From an uncultured Sphingomonadaceae bacterium (GTDB lineage Bacteria; Pseudomonadota; Alphaproteobacteria; Sphingomonadales; Sphingomonadaceae), in NCBI GenBank assembly GCA_937873035.1, contig CALMVA010000025.1, positions 62,001 to 126,000 on the forward strand: 64,000 nucleotides of DNA, read 5' to 3'. The number at the start of each line of letters is the position of its first letter. Positions within the stretch are counted from its first letter, which is position 1. Both the position numbers and the translations under genes were made by a program. The notes under the pieces were generated by a model. The model searched no databases and was not told the origin of the DNA. It worked only from the letters and a program-made list of their open reading frames with translations. Of the stretch, positions 33,911 through 43,478 are shown in pieces.

Positions 33911-36802
33911 ATGCGTATTTTTGCTCTCGCGCTTCTTGCCAGCACGGTGATGGTGTCTCCCGCTGTCGCCCAGCAGATCGGCAAGCCGACACCGGTTTCT
34001 TCGCTCGTTAAGCAGGTCAACATCCCGCACGAACAATTCACGCTTGCCAATGGCCTGCGCGTTATCGTTCACACCGACCGCAAGGCCCCGGTGGTTGCGG
34101 TTTCAGTGTGGTATGATGTTGGCTCCAAGCATGAGCCCAAGGGAAAGACGGGCTTTGCCCATCTGTTTGAGCATCTGATGTTCAACGGCTCGGAAAACGC
34201 CGATGGCGACTTCTTCACGCCGCTCCAGAATATGGGTGCGACCGACTTTAACGGCACGACCTGGTTTGACCGCACCAATTATTTCGAAACCGTCCCCAAG
34301 GGCGCGCTGGAACGCGCGTTGTTCCTCGAAAGCGACCGTATGGGCCATCTGCTTGGCGCCGTGACGCAAGACAAGCTGAGCAACCAGATTGGCGTCGTGC
34401 AGAATGAAAAGCGTCAGGGCGACAACCAGCCTTACGGCCTTGTTGAATATGCGCAGTTGAAGGGCACTGTGCCGGCGGACCATCCTTACGGCCATTCGAC
34501 CATCGGCTCGATGGCTGATCTTGATGCCGCGAGCCTTGAGGATGTGAAGAACTGGTTCCGTGCGCATTACGGGCCCAACAACGCCGTGCTGGTGCTCGCA
34601 GGGGACATCGACGCCAAAGCGGCAAAGCCGCTCGTCGAGAAGTGGTTTGGCGATATTCCGGCAGGCCCCAGGCAGGCACGTCTTACGGTGGCGGTGCCGA
34701 CGCTTGATGCGCCCAGGTCTGAAGTGATGAAGGACAATGTGGCAACGACGCGCCACTATCGCTACTGGGCGGTGCCCGGCATCGACAGCACCGATGCAGT
34801 GCCCCTGAAGGTGGCGGCGACGGTGCTGGGAGGCCTTGCCAGCTCGCGGCTCGACAATGCGCTTGTGCGGGGCGAGAAGCTCGCGGTTGCGGTGACGGCG
34901 AGCTATCAGGATTTTGCGCAGCTCGGCTGGGTTGAAGTGACGGCGGATGTCCGCCCCGGCGTTGATTCCGCGCTTGTTGCCAAGCGGCTCGACGAGATTC
35001 TGGCAGACTTCATCAAGACCGGGCCCACGGCGGACGAAGTGCGCCGCGTGGCGACGCGCGCGGTGGCCGAGCGGATCGACGGGCTGGAGCAGGTTGGCGG
35101 CTTCGGCGGCAAGGCCGTCGCGCTGGCGGAGGGTGAGCTGTATCGCGACGATGCCGACGCCTATAAGAAAGACTTGGTCGCGCTGTCGAAGGTCAAGCCT
35201 GCCGAAGTCACCAAGGCAATGCAAAAGTGGCTGACGCGCCCGGTTTACGCGCTCACGGTGGTTCCCGGCGAGCGCGAGGCCTATCAGGAATCGGGTTCGG
35301 TCAAGCCGGGCGGGGCAACGCAGGCACCCTCATATTATCGTGCACCCCAGGCGGGTGAACAGCCGCTGGCGCCGCCCGCGCGTGTCGGTGCGGAGGAAAT
35401 GCAGGCCGGTGCCTCCGGCCCGCTTGCGGCTGCCGACCGCTCGAAACTGCCCGATGTCGGCGCGATTGCCGATCTCGACTTCCCGACGGTGGAGCGCGCC
35501 AAGCTCTCGAACGGGGTTCCGATCGTCTATGTCCAGCGCAATGCCGTGCCGATGACGCAAGTCTCGGTCAGCTTCGATGCCGGCAATGCGGCGGACCCGC
35601 GCGACCGGCTGGGCACGCAGTCCTTCATGCTTTCGCTGCTCGATGAAGGTGCGGCCGGGATGACGTCGGTCCAGATCGCGGAAGCGCAGGAGCGTCTTGG
35701 TGCGACGATCGGCTCAGGCGCGTCAATGGACCGGACCACGGTCAATCTCTCGGCGTTGTCGGCCAATCTCGATCCGTCGTTGGCGCTGCTTGCCGATGTG
35801 GTGCTCAAGCCTGATTTTGCGCCCGCTGAGGTGGAGCGGCTGCGCAGCCAGCAACTGGCGCGTATCCAATCTGAACTGAAAGCGCCGCAGAGCATCGCTC
35901 TGCGCACGCTGCCGCCGCTGCTGTTTGGCAACCAGCATCCTTATGGCGTGTCGTTTACCGGCACGGGCGATGCCGCGACGGTCGCCTCGGTGACGCGCGA
36001 CGAGCTGGTCGGCTTCCATCACAAATGGCTGCGGCCCGAAAAGGCGACGATCTTCGTCGTGAGCGATCAGCCGCTGGCGAAGATCGTGAAGACGCTCGAT
36101 GCCAAGTTCGGCAAATGGCCGGTGACGGGCGCAGCAGGCACCAAGGCGGAAGGCGGTCCCGTTCCCGCCGCGCAGCCGAGGATCGTGCTCGTGGATCGCC
36201 CGGATTCGCCGCAATCCTATATTCTGGCCGGGCAAGTCCTGCCGAAAAAGGGCACCGATGACATTGAAACCCTGATTACGGCGAACCAGGCGGTGGGCGC
36301 AGGCTTCCTCTCGCGCATCAACATGGATCTGCGCGAGACGCGGGGCTGGTCTTATGGCGTGCGCGGTTCGATCAACCGTGTTGCAGGCGATGTGCCCTAT
36401 ATCGTCTATGCCCCCGTGCAGGCGGACCGGACGGGCGAATCGATTGCCGCGCTTCGGGCTGATTATAAGGAATTCCTGACGAGCAAGGGCGTGACGGATG
36501 AAGAACGCACCCGGATCGTCAACGGAAACGTGCTTGAGCTTCCGGGCAGCTACGAAACGTCGGACGCGGTGCTGGGGGCCATCCAGCGCAATGCACTCTA
36601 CAAGCGGTCGGATGATTTCTACGATTCCCTAGCGTCACGCTATCGCGGCATGACGCGTGGGCAGCTTGATGCCGCAATCCGCGCCGTGCTCAACCCCGAT
36701 CAGTTTTTGTGGGTCGTGGTGGGTGATGCAAAAATTGTGCGTCCGCAGCTTGAAAAACTCGGCCTTCCGATTGAACAACTGTCAGCAACCGCGGGCAAAT
36801 GA
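33911..36802 (+). CDS. Exported M16 family zinc peptidase, two-domain
   Basis: A 963-residue periplasmic protein: signal peptide (MRIFALALLASTVMVSPAVAQ), then the first M16 domain with the inverted zinc motif HLFEH (His84, Glu87, His88) and the third ligand Glu166 in QNEKRQG. A second M16-like half starts near residue 530 (LSNGVPIVYVQRNAVPMTQVSVSFDAGN) without an HxxEH motif and should be the inactive partner of the clamshell. R/Y residues of the substrate pocket near RETRGWSYGVRG are present. ATG 33911 follows AGGACAG. The 207-bp spacer to the M28 gene holds nothing else recognisable. Confidence 0.93.
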   Translation: MRIFALALLASTVMVSPAVAQQIGKPTPVSSLVKQVNIPHEQFTLANGLRVIVHTDRKAPVVAVSVWYDVGSKHEPKGKTGFAHLFEHLMFNGSENADGDFFTPLQNMGATDFNGTTWFDRTNYFETVPKGALERALFLESDRMGHLLGAVTQDKLSNQIGVVQNEKRQGDNQPYGLVEYAQLKGTVPADHPYGHSTIGSMADLDAASLEDVKNWFRAHYGPNNAVLVLAGDIDAKAAKPLVEKWFGDIPAGPRQARLTVAVPTLDAPRSEVMKDNVATTRHYRYWAVPGIDSTDAVPLKVAATVLGGLASSRLDNALVRGEKLAVAVTASYQDFAQLGWVEVTADVRPGVDSALVAKRLDEILADFIKTGPTADEVRRVATRAVAERIDGLEQVGGFGGKAVALAEGELYRDDADAYKKDLVALSKVKPAEVTKAMQKWLTRPVYALTVVPGEREAYQESGSVKPGGATQAPSYYRAPQAGEQPLAPPARVGAEEMQAGASGPLAAADRSKLPDVGAIADLDFPTVERAKLSNGVPIVYVQRNAVPMTQVSVSFDAGNAADPRDRLGTQSFMLSLLDEGAAGMTSVQIAEAQERLGATIGSGASMDRTTVNLSALSANLDPSLALLADVVLKPDFAPAEVERLRSQQLARIQSELKAPQSIALRTLPPLLFGNQHPYGVSFTGTGDAATVASVTRDELVGFHHKWLRPEKATIFVVSDQPLAKIVKTLDAKFGKWPVTGAAGTKAEGGPVPAAQPRIVLVDRPDSPQSYILAGQVLPKKGTDDIETLITANQAVGAGFLSRINMDLRETRGWSYGVRGSINRVAGDVPYIVYAPVQADRTGESIAALRADYKEFLTSKGVTDEERTRIVNGNVLELPGSYETSDAVLGAIQRNALYKRSDDFYDSLASRYRGMTRGQLDAAIRAVLNPDQFLWVVVGDAKIVRPQLEKLGLPIEQLSATAGK

Positions 36803-36833
36803 TTCCCCCGGAGGCTATTGAAGGAGAGACGTG

Positions 36834-37133
36834 ATGGGCGTTGCAGGAACTTATGAATGTGTTGTGAAATCGCCGCTGGGTGACCAGAAGTCGACGATGG
36901 TGGTCAATGTTGATGGTGACAGCTGGAGCGGCACCAATTCGGGCGCGCAGGGCTCGGTCGACATCACCGACGGCAAGGTCGATGGCAACACGCTGACCTG
37001 GTCGATGAAGATGACGGTGCCGATGCCGATGACGCTGGAAGGCACCGCAACGGTCGATGGCGACACCGTGACCGGTTCGGTCAAAGCGGGCGCTTTCGGC
37101 ACCTTCCCGCTGTCGGGCACGCGCGTCGGTTGA
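36834..37133 (+). CDS. Small beta-rich protein of unknown function
   Basis: A 99-residue protein; ATG 36834 lies 7 bases after AGGAG. It has no signal peptide and consists of short predicted strands (GTYECVVKSPLGDQKSTMVVNVDGDSWSG..., ...GKVDGNTLTWSMKMTVPMPMTLEGTATVDGDTVTGSVKAG) like a minimal lipocalin-type barrel. Similar small proteins are found near hydrolases and CoA enzymes in sphingomonads, without known function. It follows the M16 gene by 31 bp and ends before a strong terminator. Confidence 0.75.
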   Translation: MGVAGTYECVVKSPLGDQKSTMVVNVDGDSWSGTNSGAQGSVDITDGKVDGNTLTWSMKMTVPMPMTLEGTATVDGDTVTGSVKAGAFGTFPLSGTRVG

Positions 37134-37194
37134 CGTGATTTTACGTCTGGCGGAAATGCTGGGCAATTCGACATCCCACGATGTTGAAAATCTG

Positions 37195-37235
37195 GAGCGC
37201 GGTTTTGGGTCTGCCAAAGCCGCGCTCTTTTCTTT
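37195..37235 (+). terminator. Rho-independent terminator
   Basis: A 14-bp stem (GAGCGCGGTTTTGG at 37195-37208 with CCAAAGCCGCGCTC at 37214-37227, one G-U pair) with a 5-base loop and a TTTTCTTT tail. It ends the M16 and small-protein transcript. Confidence 0.9.
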
Positions 37236-37341
37236 GCGGCGCGCGCTGCCATTATAGGGCCAAATATCGCTACTCAAAAATCAATCAGACAAGACGCGAT
37301 AGCTTAAGGTGCGCGTGGAGCGAGGGGAAGGAATTGCTGGG

Positions 37342-38889
37342 ATGAACGGCGCAGAAGCTTTTATCAATACACTGGCAGAATGTGGTGTGGAGGTGTGTTT
37401 CGCCAACCCCGGCACGTCTGAAATGCAGCTTGTGGCAGCGGTTGACCGCCAACATGGGATGCGCGCCGTGCTCGGCCTCTTTGAAGGCGTGGTGACGGGC
37501 GCTGCGGACGGCTATGGCCGCATGGCGGATAAACCGGCCATTACGCTTCTCCATCTGGGGCCGGGGCTGGGCAACGGCCTTGCCAATCTGCACAATGCCC
37601 GCCGTGCGGGATCGCCCGTCATCAACATGGTTGGCGATCATGCGACCTACCATCGTCATTATGATGCGCCGTTGACATCGGACGTGACCGGCGTTGCGGC
37701 CCCCATGTCTGACTGGGTGCGCATTTCGCGCTCGGAGCGTGATCTGGCGCAGGCCGGTGCCGAAGCCTTTTCGGTTGCCCAGAGCTATCCCGGCAAGGTC
37801 GCCACTGTCATCGTGCCTGCAGACCATGCCTGGACCGAAGGCTCTGCCATGGTTGCGCCGCTGGCCATTCCGCAGGTCGCGTGTGCGCCGCAAGAGGCGA
37901 TTGACGCCGCCGCCGCTGCCCTGCGCGAAAGCAAGGGGCCTGCCGTCCTGTTTCTCGGTGGGCGTGCGTTGCGGGATGGCGCGCTTCAGGCCGCGGGACG
38001 TATAGCCGCAGCAACCGGGGCACGGCTGATTTGCGAAACCTTTGCCGCCCGTCATCAGCGGGGTGCGGGGCGGATCGCTGTGGAGCGGCTGCCCTATTTC
38101 GGCGAGCAGGCCGAAGCTTATCTCGCCGAGTTCAAGACTCTTGTCTTTGTCGGATGCGAGCCGCCCGTTTCGTTTTTCGCTTATCCCGGCAAACCGAGCT
38201 GGCTTTCCCCACCGGGCGCGACGATCGTCCGTCTGGCGTCGATGCGCGAAGATGCGCAGGCGGCGCTGGAAGGGCTGGCAACCGCGCTTGATGCGCCAGC
38301 AGAGCCTGCACTTGTCCAGCAGCCGACGACGTATCCAGCCGAGCCGGGCAAGCTCAACAGCGGCAATCTGGGTGCGATCTTTGCCGAGCTTCTGCCCGAA
38401 GGCGCGATTGTTTCGGATGAAGGCGCAACTCAAGGCGGTGCTGCCTATGTGATGAGTGCGGGCTCAAGACCGCATGATTGGATGCAGCTGACCGGCGGGT
38501 CCATTGGGCAGGGCCTTCCCCTGGCGGTCGGCGCGGCGGTGGCCTGCCCGGACCGCAAGGTCATCGCACTGCATGGCGATGGTGGAGCGATGTATACCAA
38601 TCAGGCGCTGTGGACGATGGCGCGCGAGAAGCTCGACGTGACGACGATCATTCTCAACAACAGCTCTTATGCCATCCTGAATATCGAGTTGGCGCGCGTC
38701 GGTGCGCAAAACCCTGGCCCCAAAGCGTTGTCGATGCTTGATCTTGGCAATCCGACGATCAACTGGACGCAGCTGGCGCAAGGCATGGGGGTTTCGGCGG
38801 AACGGGTTGAAACCGCTGAGGCATTTCGCGCGGCATTGGCGCACGCGCTTGCGCATAAGGGGCCGTATCTGATTGAGGCGATGCTCTAG
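37342..38889 (+). CDS. Thiamine diphosphate-dependent enzyme (acetolactate synthase large subunit-like)
   Basis: A 515-residue ThDP enzyme. The N-terminal Pyr domain has the cofactor-activating glutamate, Glu48 (GLFEGVVTGAADGYGR). The C-terminal PP domain has the ThDP/Mg motif HGDGGAMYTNQALWTMAREKLDVTTIILNNSSY. No regulatory subunit gene follows and the length is short for IlvB, so a 2-oxoacid decarboxylase or carboligase (benzoylformate decarboxylase or 2-hydroxyacyl-CoA lyase type) is as likely as acetolactate synthesis. Its stop overlaps by one base the GTG of the FMN 2-hydroxyacid oxidase gene, so the two are probably linked in function. Confidence 0.87.
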   Translation: MNGAEAFINTLAECGVEVCFANPGTSEMQLVAAVDRQHGMRAVLGLFEGVVTGAADGYGRMADKPAITLLHLGPGLGNGLANLHNARRAGSPVINMVGDHATYHRHYDAPLTSDVTGVAAPMSDWVRISRSERDLAQAGAEAFSVAQSYPGKVATVIVPADHAWTEGSAMVAPLAIPQVACAPQEAIDAAAAALRESKGPAVLFLGGRALRDGALQAAGRIAAATGARLICETFAARHQRGAGRIAVERLPYFGEQAEAYLAEFKTLVFVGCEPPVSFFAYPGKPSWLSPPGATIVRLASMREDAQAALEGLATALDAPAEPALVQQPTTYPAEPGKLNSGNLGAIFAELLPEGAIVSDEGATQGGAAYVMSAGSRPHDWMQLTGGSIGQGLPLAVGAAVACPDRKVIALHGDGGAMYTNQALWTMAREKLDVTTIILNNSSYAILNIELARVGAQNPGPKALSMLDLGNPTINWTQLAQGMGVSAERVETAEAFRAALAHALAHKGPYLIEAML

Positions 38890-40055
38890 TGGCTCGCTCG
38901 CTCGATTTGCTGCCTGCGTCCTTTGGTGATTTTCGGCGCAAGGCGGCAAAGCGCCTTCCAAGATTCCTGTTCGATTATATTGACGGCGGCTCTGGCGCGG
39001 AAGTCACGCTACGGCGCAACACTGCGGATTGGGAAGCGGTGCAATTGACCCAGAAGGTCTTGCATGATGCGACCAGGCTGGACTGCGCGGTCGATCTGTT
39101 TGGAGAGCGGCTGGAGATGCCGCTGGTTCTGGCCCCGGTCGGCATGGGGGGCATGACGGCCCGGCGAGGTGAGGTTCAGGCCAAGCGGGCGGCAGACAAA
39201 GCGGGCATCCCCTTCTGCTTGTCCACAGTGGGCATCTGCTCGCTGGAGGAGGTCGGTTCGGTATCTGACCGGCCAGCCTGGTTTCAGCTCTATATGCTCA
39301 AGGATCGGGCGGTGGTGAAGGAGATACTCGACAACGCATGGGCGTTGGGCGTGCGGACGCTGGCTTTCACGATTGATCTCAATGTGCTTGGCACGCGCTA
39401 TAGAGATATTCGAAATGGAATGGCGGGCGGTCTTGGCCTGTGGGGCAAATTGCGCTCCGGCCCGATTGATTTTGCCCTACACCCGCGCTGGGCGTTCGAC
39501 GTAGGACTGTTCGGTCGGCCCCATGGCCTTGGCAACCTCACGGCCTATGTGAAGGGCGGGAGCCACACGCGTGACTTCCAGCGCTGGGTTGGCGCACAGT
39601 TCGACAGCTCGGTCACATGGAAGGATATTGAGTGGCTGCGCAGCGTCTGGAAGGGCAATTTGCTCCTGAAAGGTATTCTCGACATTGAGGACGCCCGGCA
39701 GGCGGTTGCGCTGGGGGCTGATGGCATGGTTGTTTCCAACCATGGCGGGCGGCAGCTAGACGGTGTCGCGTCGACGGCCGTTATGCTGCCGCGCATCGCC
39801 GATGCGGTGGGGAGCGAGACGGTGCTTCTGGTCGATGGCGGAATTCGCACGGGGCAGGATCTGGTCCGCGCGCTGGCTTTGGGCGCGCGCGCCGCGCTCA
39901 TCGGTCGACCATGGGCGATGGCGATGGCCGCAGGCGGTGAGGCCGCGCTCAGCCGTTATCTGGACCTTGTGCGCACCGATATGCGCGTGGCGATGGCGCT
40001 GAGTGGCGTCAGCACTGCGGGCGCCATTGATCGGGCCATCATTTTCGACGCGTAA
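38889..40055 (+). CDS. FMN-dependent L-2-hydroxyacid oxidase/dehydrogenase (LldD family)
   Basis: A 388-residue TIM-barrel flavoenzyme that oxidises L-2-hydroxy acids to 2-oxo acids. It opens like the family (FGDFRRKAAKRLPRFLFDYIDGGSGAEVTLRRN), has APVGMGGM, and carries the catalytic histidine in SNHGGRQLDG (His285), followed by the FMN-phosphate loop LVDGGIRTGQD and GRPW. Substrate could be lactate, mandelate or glycolate; the sequence does not decide. The GTG start overlaps the stop of the ThDP enzyme, and the gene converges on an FAD-dependent D-2-hydroxyacid dehydrogenase with an 8-bp gap. Confidence 0.92.
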   Translation: MARSLDLLPASFGDFRRKAAKRLPRFLFDYIDGGSGAEVTLRRNTADWEAVQLTQKVLHDATRLDCAVDLFGERLEMPLVLAPVGMGGMTARRGEVQAKRAADKAGIPFCLSTVGICSLEEVGSVSDRPAWFQLYMLKDRAVVKEILDNAWALGVRTLAFTIDLNVLGTRYRDIRNGMAGGLGLWGKLRSGPIDFALHPRWAFDVGLFGRPHGLGNLTAYVKGGSHTRDFQRWVGAQFDSSVTWKDIEWLRSVWKGNLLLKGILDIEDARQAVALGADGMVVSNHGGRQLDGVASTAVMLPRIADAVGSETVLLVDGGIRTGQDLVRALALGARAALIGRPWAMAMAAGGEAALSRYLDLVRTDMRVAMALSGVSTAGAIDRAIIFDA

Positions 40056-40063
40056 GAACGGTC

Positions 40064-41446
40064 TCAGCCCAGCACTTTTCCGGGGTTGAGGATGTTGGTG
40101 GGGTCCATTGCCGCCTTGATGGTGCGCATCAGCGCGATTTCAGCAGGGGATCGCGTGATGTGTAGCCAGCCCCGCTTGTCGAGGCCGATGCCGTGTTCGG
40201 CCGATATGGATCCGCCGTGCGGCACAAGTCCGTTATAGACGATCTGTTCGATCTGATATTTGGTTTCCGGTGTATAGGGCTCGGTGCGAAGCACGATATG
40301 CAGATTGCCGTCGCCGATATGGCCAAACACGACGAGTTTGACGCCATCGCCCAGCTCTGAGCGCATATCGGCCTCCAGCTTTTGGACATAACCGTCCATC
40401 GCGATAATGGGCAGGCTGACATCAAGGCTCATCATCGGCATCAATCGCAATGCCAGCGTGCGCACATCGTCGCGGATCGCCCATATCTGCTCGGCCTGCG
40501 CCTTGCTGGAGGCGATCACGGCATCAACGGCGCCCTGTTCCAGTGCTTCGCCCAGCACGGTTTCAAACAGTTCTGCATCGCGTTCCTGATCGGTCCCGCT
40601 CGCTTCCACGATAACATAATAGCCATGACCGCCCGGTAGCGGAGGAACATGATTGCCAGACTGGATGGCGATTTCATCATAGAAGCTGTGCCACATCACT
40701 TCAAAGGAGGTGAGCATCGCACCCAGCCGTTTGCCAGCATGAACGAAAAGTGCCTGCACCGCATCGAAGCTGTCGAGTGCAAGCAAGGCGGTGCTGGTGG
40801 AAAGTGGCGCGGGTTGAAGTTTCAACACCGCGCGTGTGACGATGCCGAGCGTGCCCTCTGTGCCGATGAAGAGTTGTTTTACGTCATAAGCGGCATTGTT
40901 CTTCAACAGCACATTCATCGCCGAGATGATCGTGCCATCGGCCAGCACCGCTTCAATGCCCAGAACGCTGTCGCGCATCATGCCATAGCGGATGACTGCA
41001 TTGCCTCCGGCGTTGGTCGATATGCCGCCGCCAATGGTGGCGGTGCCGCGTGCGCCCCAATCGACCGCAAATTTGAGGCCAGCCTCGCTCGCGGCTTCCT
41101 GCACCGACTGAACCGCACAGCCTGCCTGAACTGTCATCGTCCGGCCAATCGGGTCGATGGCCTCGATAGTGCGCATCCGCTCCAGCGAAATCTGGATTTC
41201 GTCAGGCGTGCAAGTGGAGCCATGCACAAGCCCGGTATAGCCCCCCGCGGGGACGACCTTTTGTCCTGCGGCGTGACACAGCTTCATCACCTCGGACAAT
41301 TCCGTTGTGGTCGCAGGCCTGACAATGGCGTGCGCCTCAACCATGGATACGCCCATGGCATCCGCGCTACGGCTGGAGACATCCTCCCCGGTCAGCAGCC
41401 CTTGTGAGCCAACGATAGCGGCTATCCGGTCCAGCAGGTCGGTCAT
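40064..41446 (-). CDS. FAD-binding oxidase (GlcD / D-lactate dehydrogenase type)
   Basis: A 460-residue VAO/PCMH-type flavoprotein. The FAD domain has AHAIVRPATTTELSEVMKLCHAAGQKVVPAGGYTGLVHGST and GRGTATIGGGISTNAGGNAVIRYG; the C-terminal substrate domain has FGHIGDGNLHIVL and HGGSISAEHGIGLDKRGWL, histidine motifs typical of D-lactate, D-2-hydroxyglutarate and glycolate dehydrogenases. ATG 41446 follows GGAGAGA. It probably oxidises a D-2-hydroxy acid and converges on the L-specific enzyme. Confidence 0.92.
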   Translation of the reverse strand: MTDLLDRIAAIVGSQGLLTGEDVSSRSADAMGVSMVEAHAIVRPATTTELSEVMKLCHAAGQKVVPAGGYTGLVHGSTCTPDEIQISLERMRTIEAIDPIGRTMTVQAGCAVQSVQEAASEAGLKFAVDWGARGTATIGGGISTNAGGNAVIRYGMMRDSVLGIEAVLADGTIISAMNVLLKNNAAYDVKQLFIGTEGTLGIVTRAVLKLQPAPLSTSTALLALDSFDAVQALFVHAGKRLGAMLTSFEVMWHSFYDEIAIQSGNHVPPLPGGHGYYVIVEASGTDQERDAELFETVLGEALEQGAVDAVIASSKAQAEQIWAIRDDVRTLALRLMPMMSLDVSLPIIAMDGYVQKLEADMRSELGDGVKLVVFGHIGDGNLHIVLRTEPYTPETKYQIEQIVYNGLVPHGGSISAEHGIGLDKRGWLHITRSPAEIALMRTIKAAMDPTNILNPGKVLG

Positions 41447-41491
41447 AGCGTCTCTCCAGCGCAATGGGTTGGCGGTATCCGGGGCGACCAA

Positions 41492-41529
41492 GAATAAAGG
41501 CCCGCCATCCTGTGGGGAGGGCGGGCCTT
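41492..41529 (-). terminator. Terminator of the tol-pal transcript
   Basis: A 10-bp stem (41497-41506 with 41520-41529) whose minus-strand reading ends in TTTATTCTT. It lies 33 bp beyond the pal stop codon. Confidence 0.85.
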
Positions 41530-41561
41530 CTTGATCGTCATGGGGTGTCCCCAACGCCTGT

Positions 41562-42071
41562 TTACTGAACCGTCACAGAGACGGCCCGGCGGTTCTTCGC
41601 CCAATCGGCTTCGGTTGAACCAAGCGCTTCGGGCCGTTCTTTGCCATAGCTCACGGTGCTGACGCGCGCGGCGTCAATGCCAAGGGCGGCGAGCGCGTTC
41701 TTGGCGGCGTTCGCACGGCGTGCGCCGAGTGCGATATTGTAGTCGCGTGTGCCGCGCTCGTCGCAATGGCCTTCAATGGTCACGCGCACATTGGGATATT
41801 TTTTGAGCCATACCGCCTGGCTTGCCAACACGGACTGGTCTTCGGCATCAATGTCTGACTTGTCGGTGTCGAAATAGATGCGGTCATTGGCAATGCTGGC
41901 CACAAAGTCCGCTTGTGATCCCGGTGCCGGGCCGGTCGTTTCGGTTGCGCCTGTATTGCCCTCGGCACCCACGGGCGGCGGCGGAAGATCCTGGGGCTTG
42001 TCCTTCTTGGCGCAGCCCGCAACGGCGATGAGGCAGGTCGCCATCAGGATAGCAGCCGTCTTCTTGTTCAT
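41562..42071 (-). CDS. pal: Peptidoglycan-associated lipoprotein Pal
   Basis: A 169-residue outer-membrane lipoprotein. The lipobox is LIAVAGC with Cys20 as the lipidated residue, then a Pro-rich linker and an OmpA-C domain (IYFDTDKSDIDAEDQSVL ... VTIEGHCDERGTRDYNIALGARRANAAKNAL ... SYGKERPE) that binds meso-diaminopimelate of peptidoglycan. It is the last gene of the ybgC-tolQRAB-pal operon and is followed by a terminator. An 80-bp spacer separates it from tolB and may hold an internal promoter. Confidence 0.97.
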   Translation of the reverse strand: MNKKTAAILMATCLIAVAGCAKKDKPQDLPPPPVGAEGNTGATETTGPAPGSQADFVASIANDRIYFDTDKSDIDAEDQSVLASQAVWLKKYPNVRVTIEGHCDERGTRDYNIALGARRANAAKNALAALGIDAARVSTVSYGKERPEALGSTEADWAKNRRAVSVTVQ

Positions 42072-42151
42072 GTTGTAACTCCTGTGTTTGGCCTTCCACC
42101 CCGTATGCAGGGCAGGATCGGCAGAAAGGGACGTGGCGTCAAGCCCGTACG

Positions 42152-43477
42152 TCAGGGCAGCAATGGACCCCATGCAGGGTCAGACCCATCGACGGGCGTT
42201 TCGATGCGGCGCTCTTTTGCTCCGGTCACATCAACCTGCATCACGCTTGTCTTGCCCGATCCCTGATAGGTGCGGAAGAACTGGATGACGCGGCCATTGG
42301 GAGACCATGTGGGCGCTTCATCCTGCCAGCTATTTGTCAGCAGCTTTTCGCCACCTCCGCTGGGGCTCATCACGCCGATGCGGAAGGCCCCGCCGCCGAT
42401 CTTGGTGAAGGCCACCAGATTTCCGCGCGGGCTCCATTCCGGCGTGGCGTAATTGCCATTGCCAAAGCTGATGCGCTGCTGGGCGGTGCCGTCGGCGTTC
42501 ATCACATAGATTTGCTGCTTGCCGGAGCGGTCGCTTTCAAACACGATCTTGGAACCATCGGGAGAATAGCTGCCGCCCGTTTCAATCGCGGGCGAGTCAG
42601 TGAGGCGCACCGGCGTTCCGCCACCTGCGGCGGAGACGGAATAGAGATCGGTATTGCCGCCAACGCTCATCGAATACAGGATCGTCTTGCCATTGGGCGA
42701 CCAGCGCGGGCTGAACGTCTGGTTGGGGCTTTCGGTCACGAGCCGTTGGCGGCCGCTGGCGATGTCATAGACATAAACGCGTGCGCGCCGCTCGATATAT
42801 GAAACATAGACGATCGACTTGTAATCGGGCGAGAAGCGCGGGGTGAGCGCAATTGCCTGCCCGTTGGTGATGAAGCGGTGGTTCGCGCCATCCGAATCCA
42901 TGATCGCCAGCCGCTTCACGCGGTTTCCCTTGGGGCCGGTCTCGGCGATATAGGCGATGCGGCTGTCGAAGAACGGGTTTTCACCCGACAGGCGTGAATA
43001 AATGGCGTCAGCGCATTTGTGCGCCGCGCGTCGCCAGTCCCGTGGGCCAACGACATAGCCCTGCCGCACCATCTCGGACTTGAGGGACACGTCATAGAGA
43101 TAGCAGCCGATTGTCAGCGTGCCGTCGGTGTTGTTGCGGACAAAGCCGTGCACAAGATTTTCGGCATTCATCGCCGCCCATTCGCCAAAGGCGGGTGCGG
43201 TCACTTCGCCCATCGCAATGGCGCGCAGCCCGGCGGGGCCTTTGGGTGAGAATACATCGGTTGCATTGAGGTCATTCGAGATGATCTCGGCAACCTTGCG
43301 TCCAAGCTCTCCTGTTTGCCCGGCAGGGGTCGCGACATCGGCCGGTGTCGCAAGTGGCGGGACGGCCACGACAAACCCTTCAGCGGGCGTTTCATCGGTG
43401 ATCGTGCCGGTGATCTGTGCAGCGGCAGGCCCGGCCAGCGCGAGCGCGAACAGGGCGACAGGGAAGGAAAGGCGCAT
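42152..43477 (-). CDS. tolB: Tol-Pal system beta-propeller protein TolB
   Basis: A 441-residue periplasmic protein with a signal peptide (MRLSFPVALFALALAGPAAAQ), an N-terminal alpha/beta domain and a six-bladed beta-propeller built from repeats such as FSPDYKSIVYVS, WSPNGKTILYSM, YSPDGSKIVFES and WSPRGNLVAFT. It links Pal with the TolQRA inner-membrane motor during constriction of the envelope. Length is normal. It begins 1 bp after the tolA stop codon. Confidence 0.97.
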   Translation of the reverse strand: MRLSFPVALFALALAGPAAAQITGTITDETPAEGFVVAVPPLATPADVATPAGQTGELGRKVAEIISNDLNATDVFSPKGPAGLRAIAMGEVTAPAFGEWAAMNAENLVHGFVRNNTDGTLTIGCYLYDVSLKSEMVRQGYVVGPRDWRRAAHKCADAIYSRLSGENPFFDSRIAYIAETGPKGNRVKRLAIMDSDGANHRFITNGQAIALTPRFSPDYKSIVYVSYIERRARVYVYDIASGRQRLVTESPNQTFSPRWSPNGKTILYSMSVGGNTDLYSVSAAGGGTPVRLTDSPAIETGGSYSPDGSKIVFESDRSGKQQIYVMNADGTAQQRISFGNGNYATPEWSPRGNLVAFTKIGGGAFRIGVMSPSGGGEKLLTNSWQDEAPTWSPNGRVIQFFRTYQGSGKTSVMQVDVTGAKERRIETPVDGSDPAWGPLLP

Positions 43478-43478
43478 A

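Noticed and set aside
33740-33992. N-terminal extension of the M28 peptidase frame up to 33992
   Set aside because: It overlaps the divergent M16 signal peptide region, has no ribosome site, and its sequence is not a signal peptide. The 23-bp duplication explains the broken frame better.
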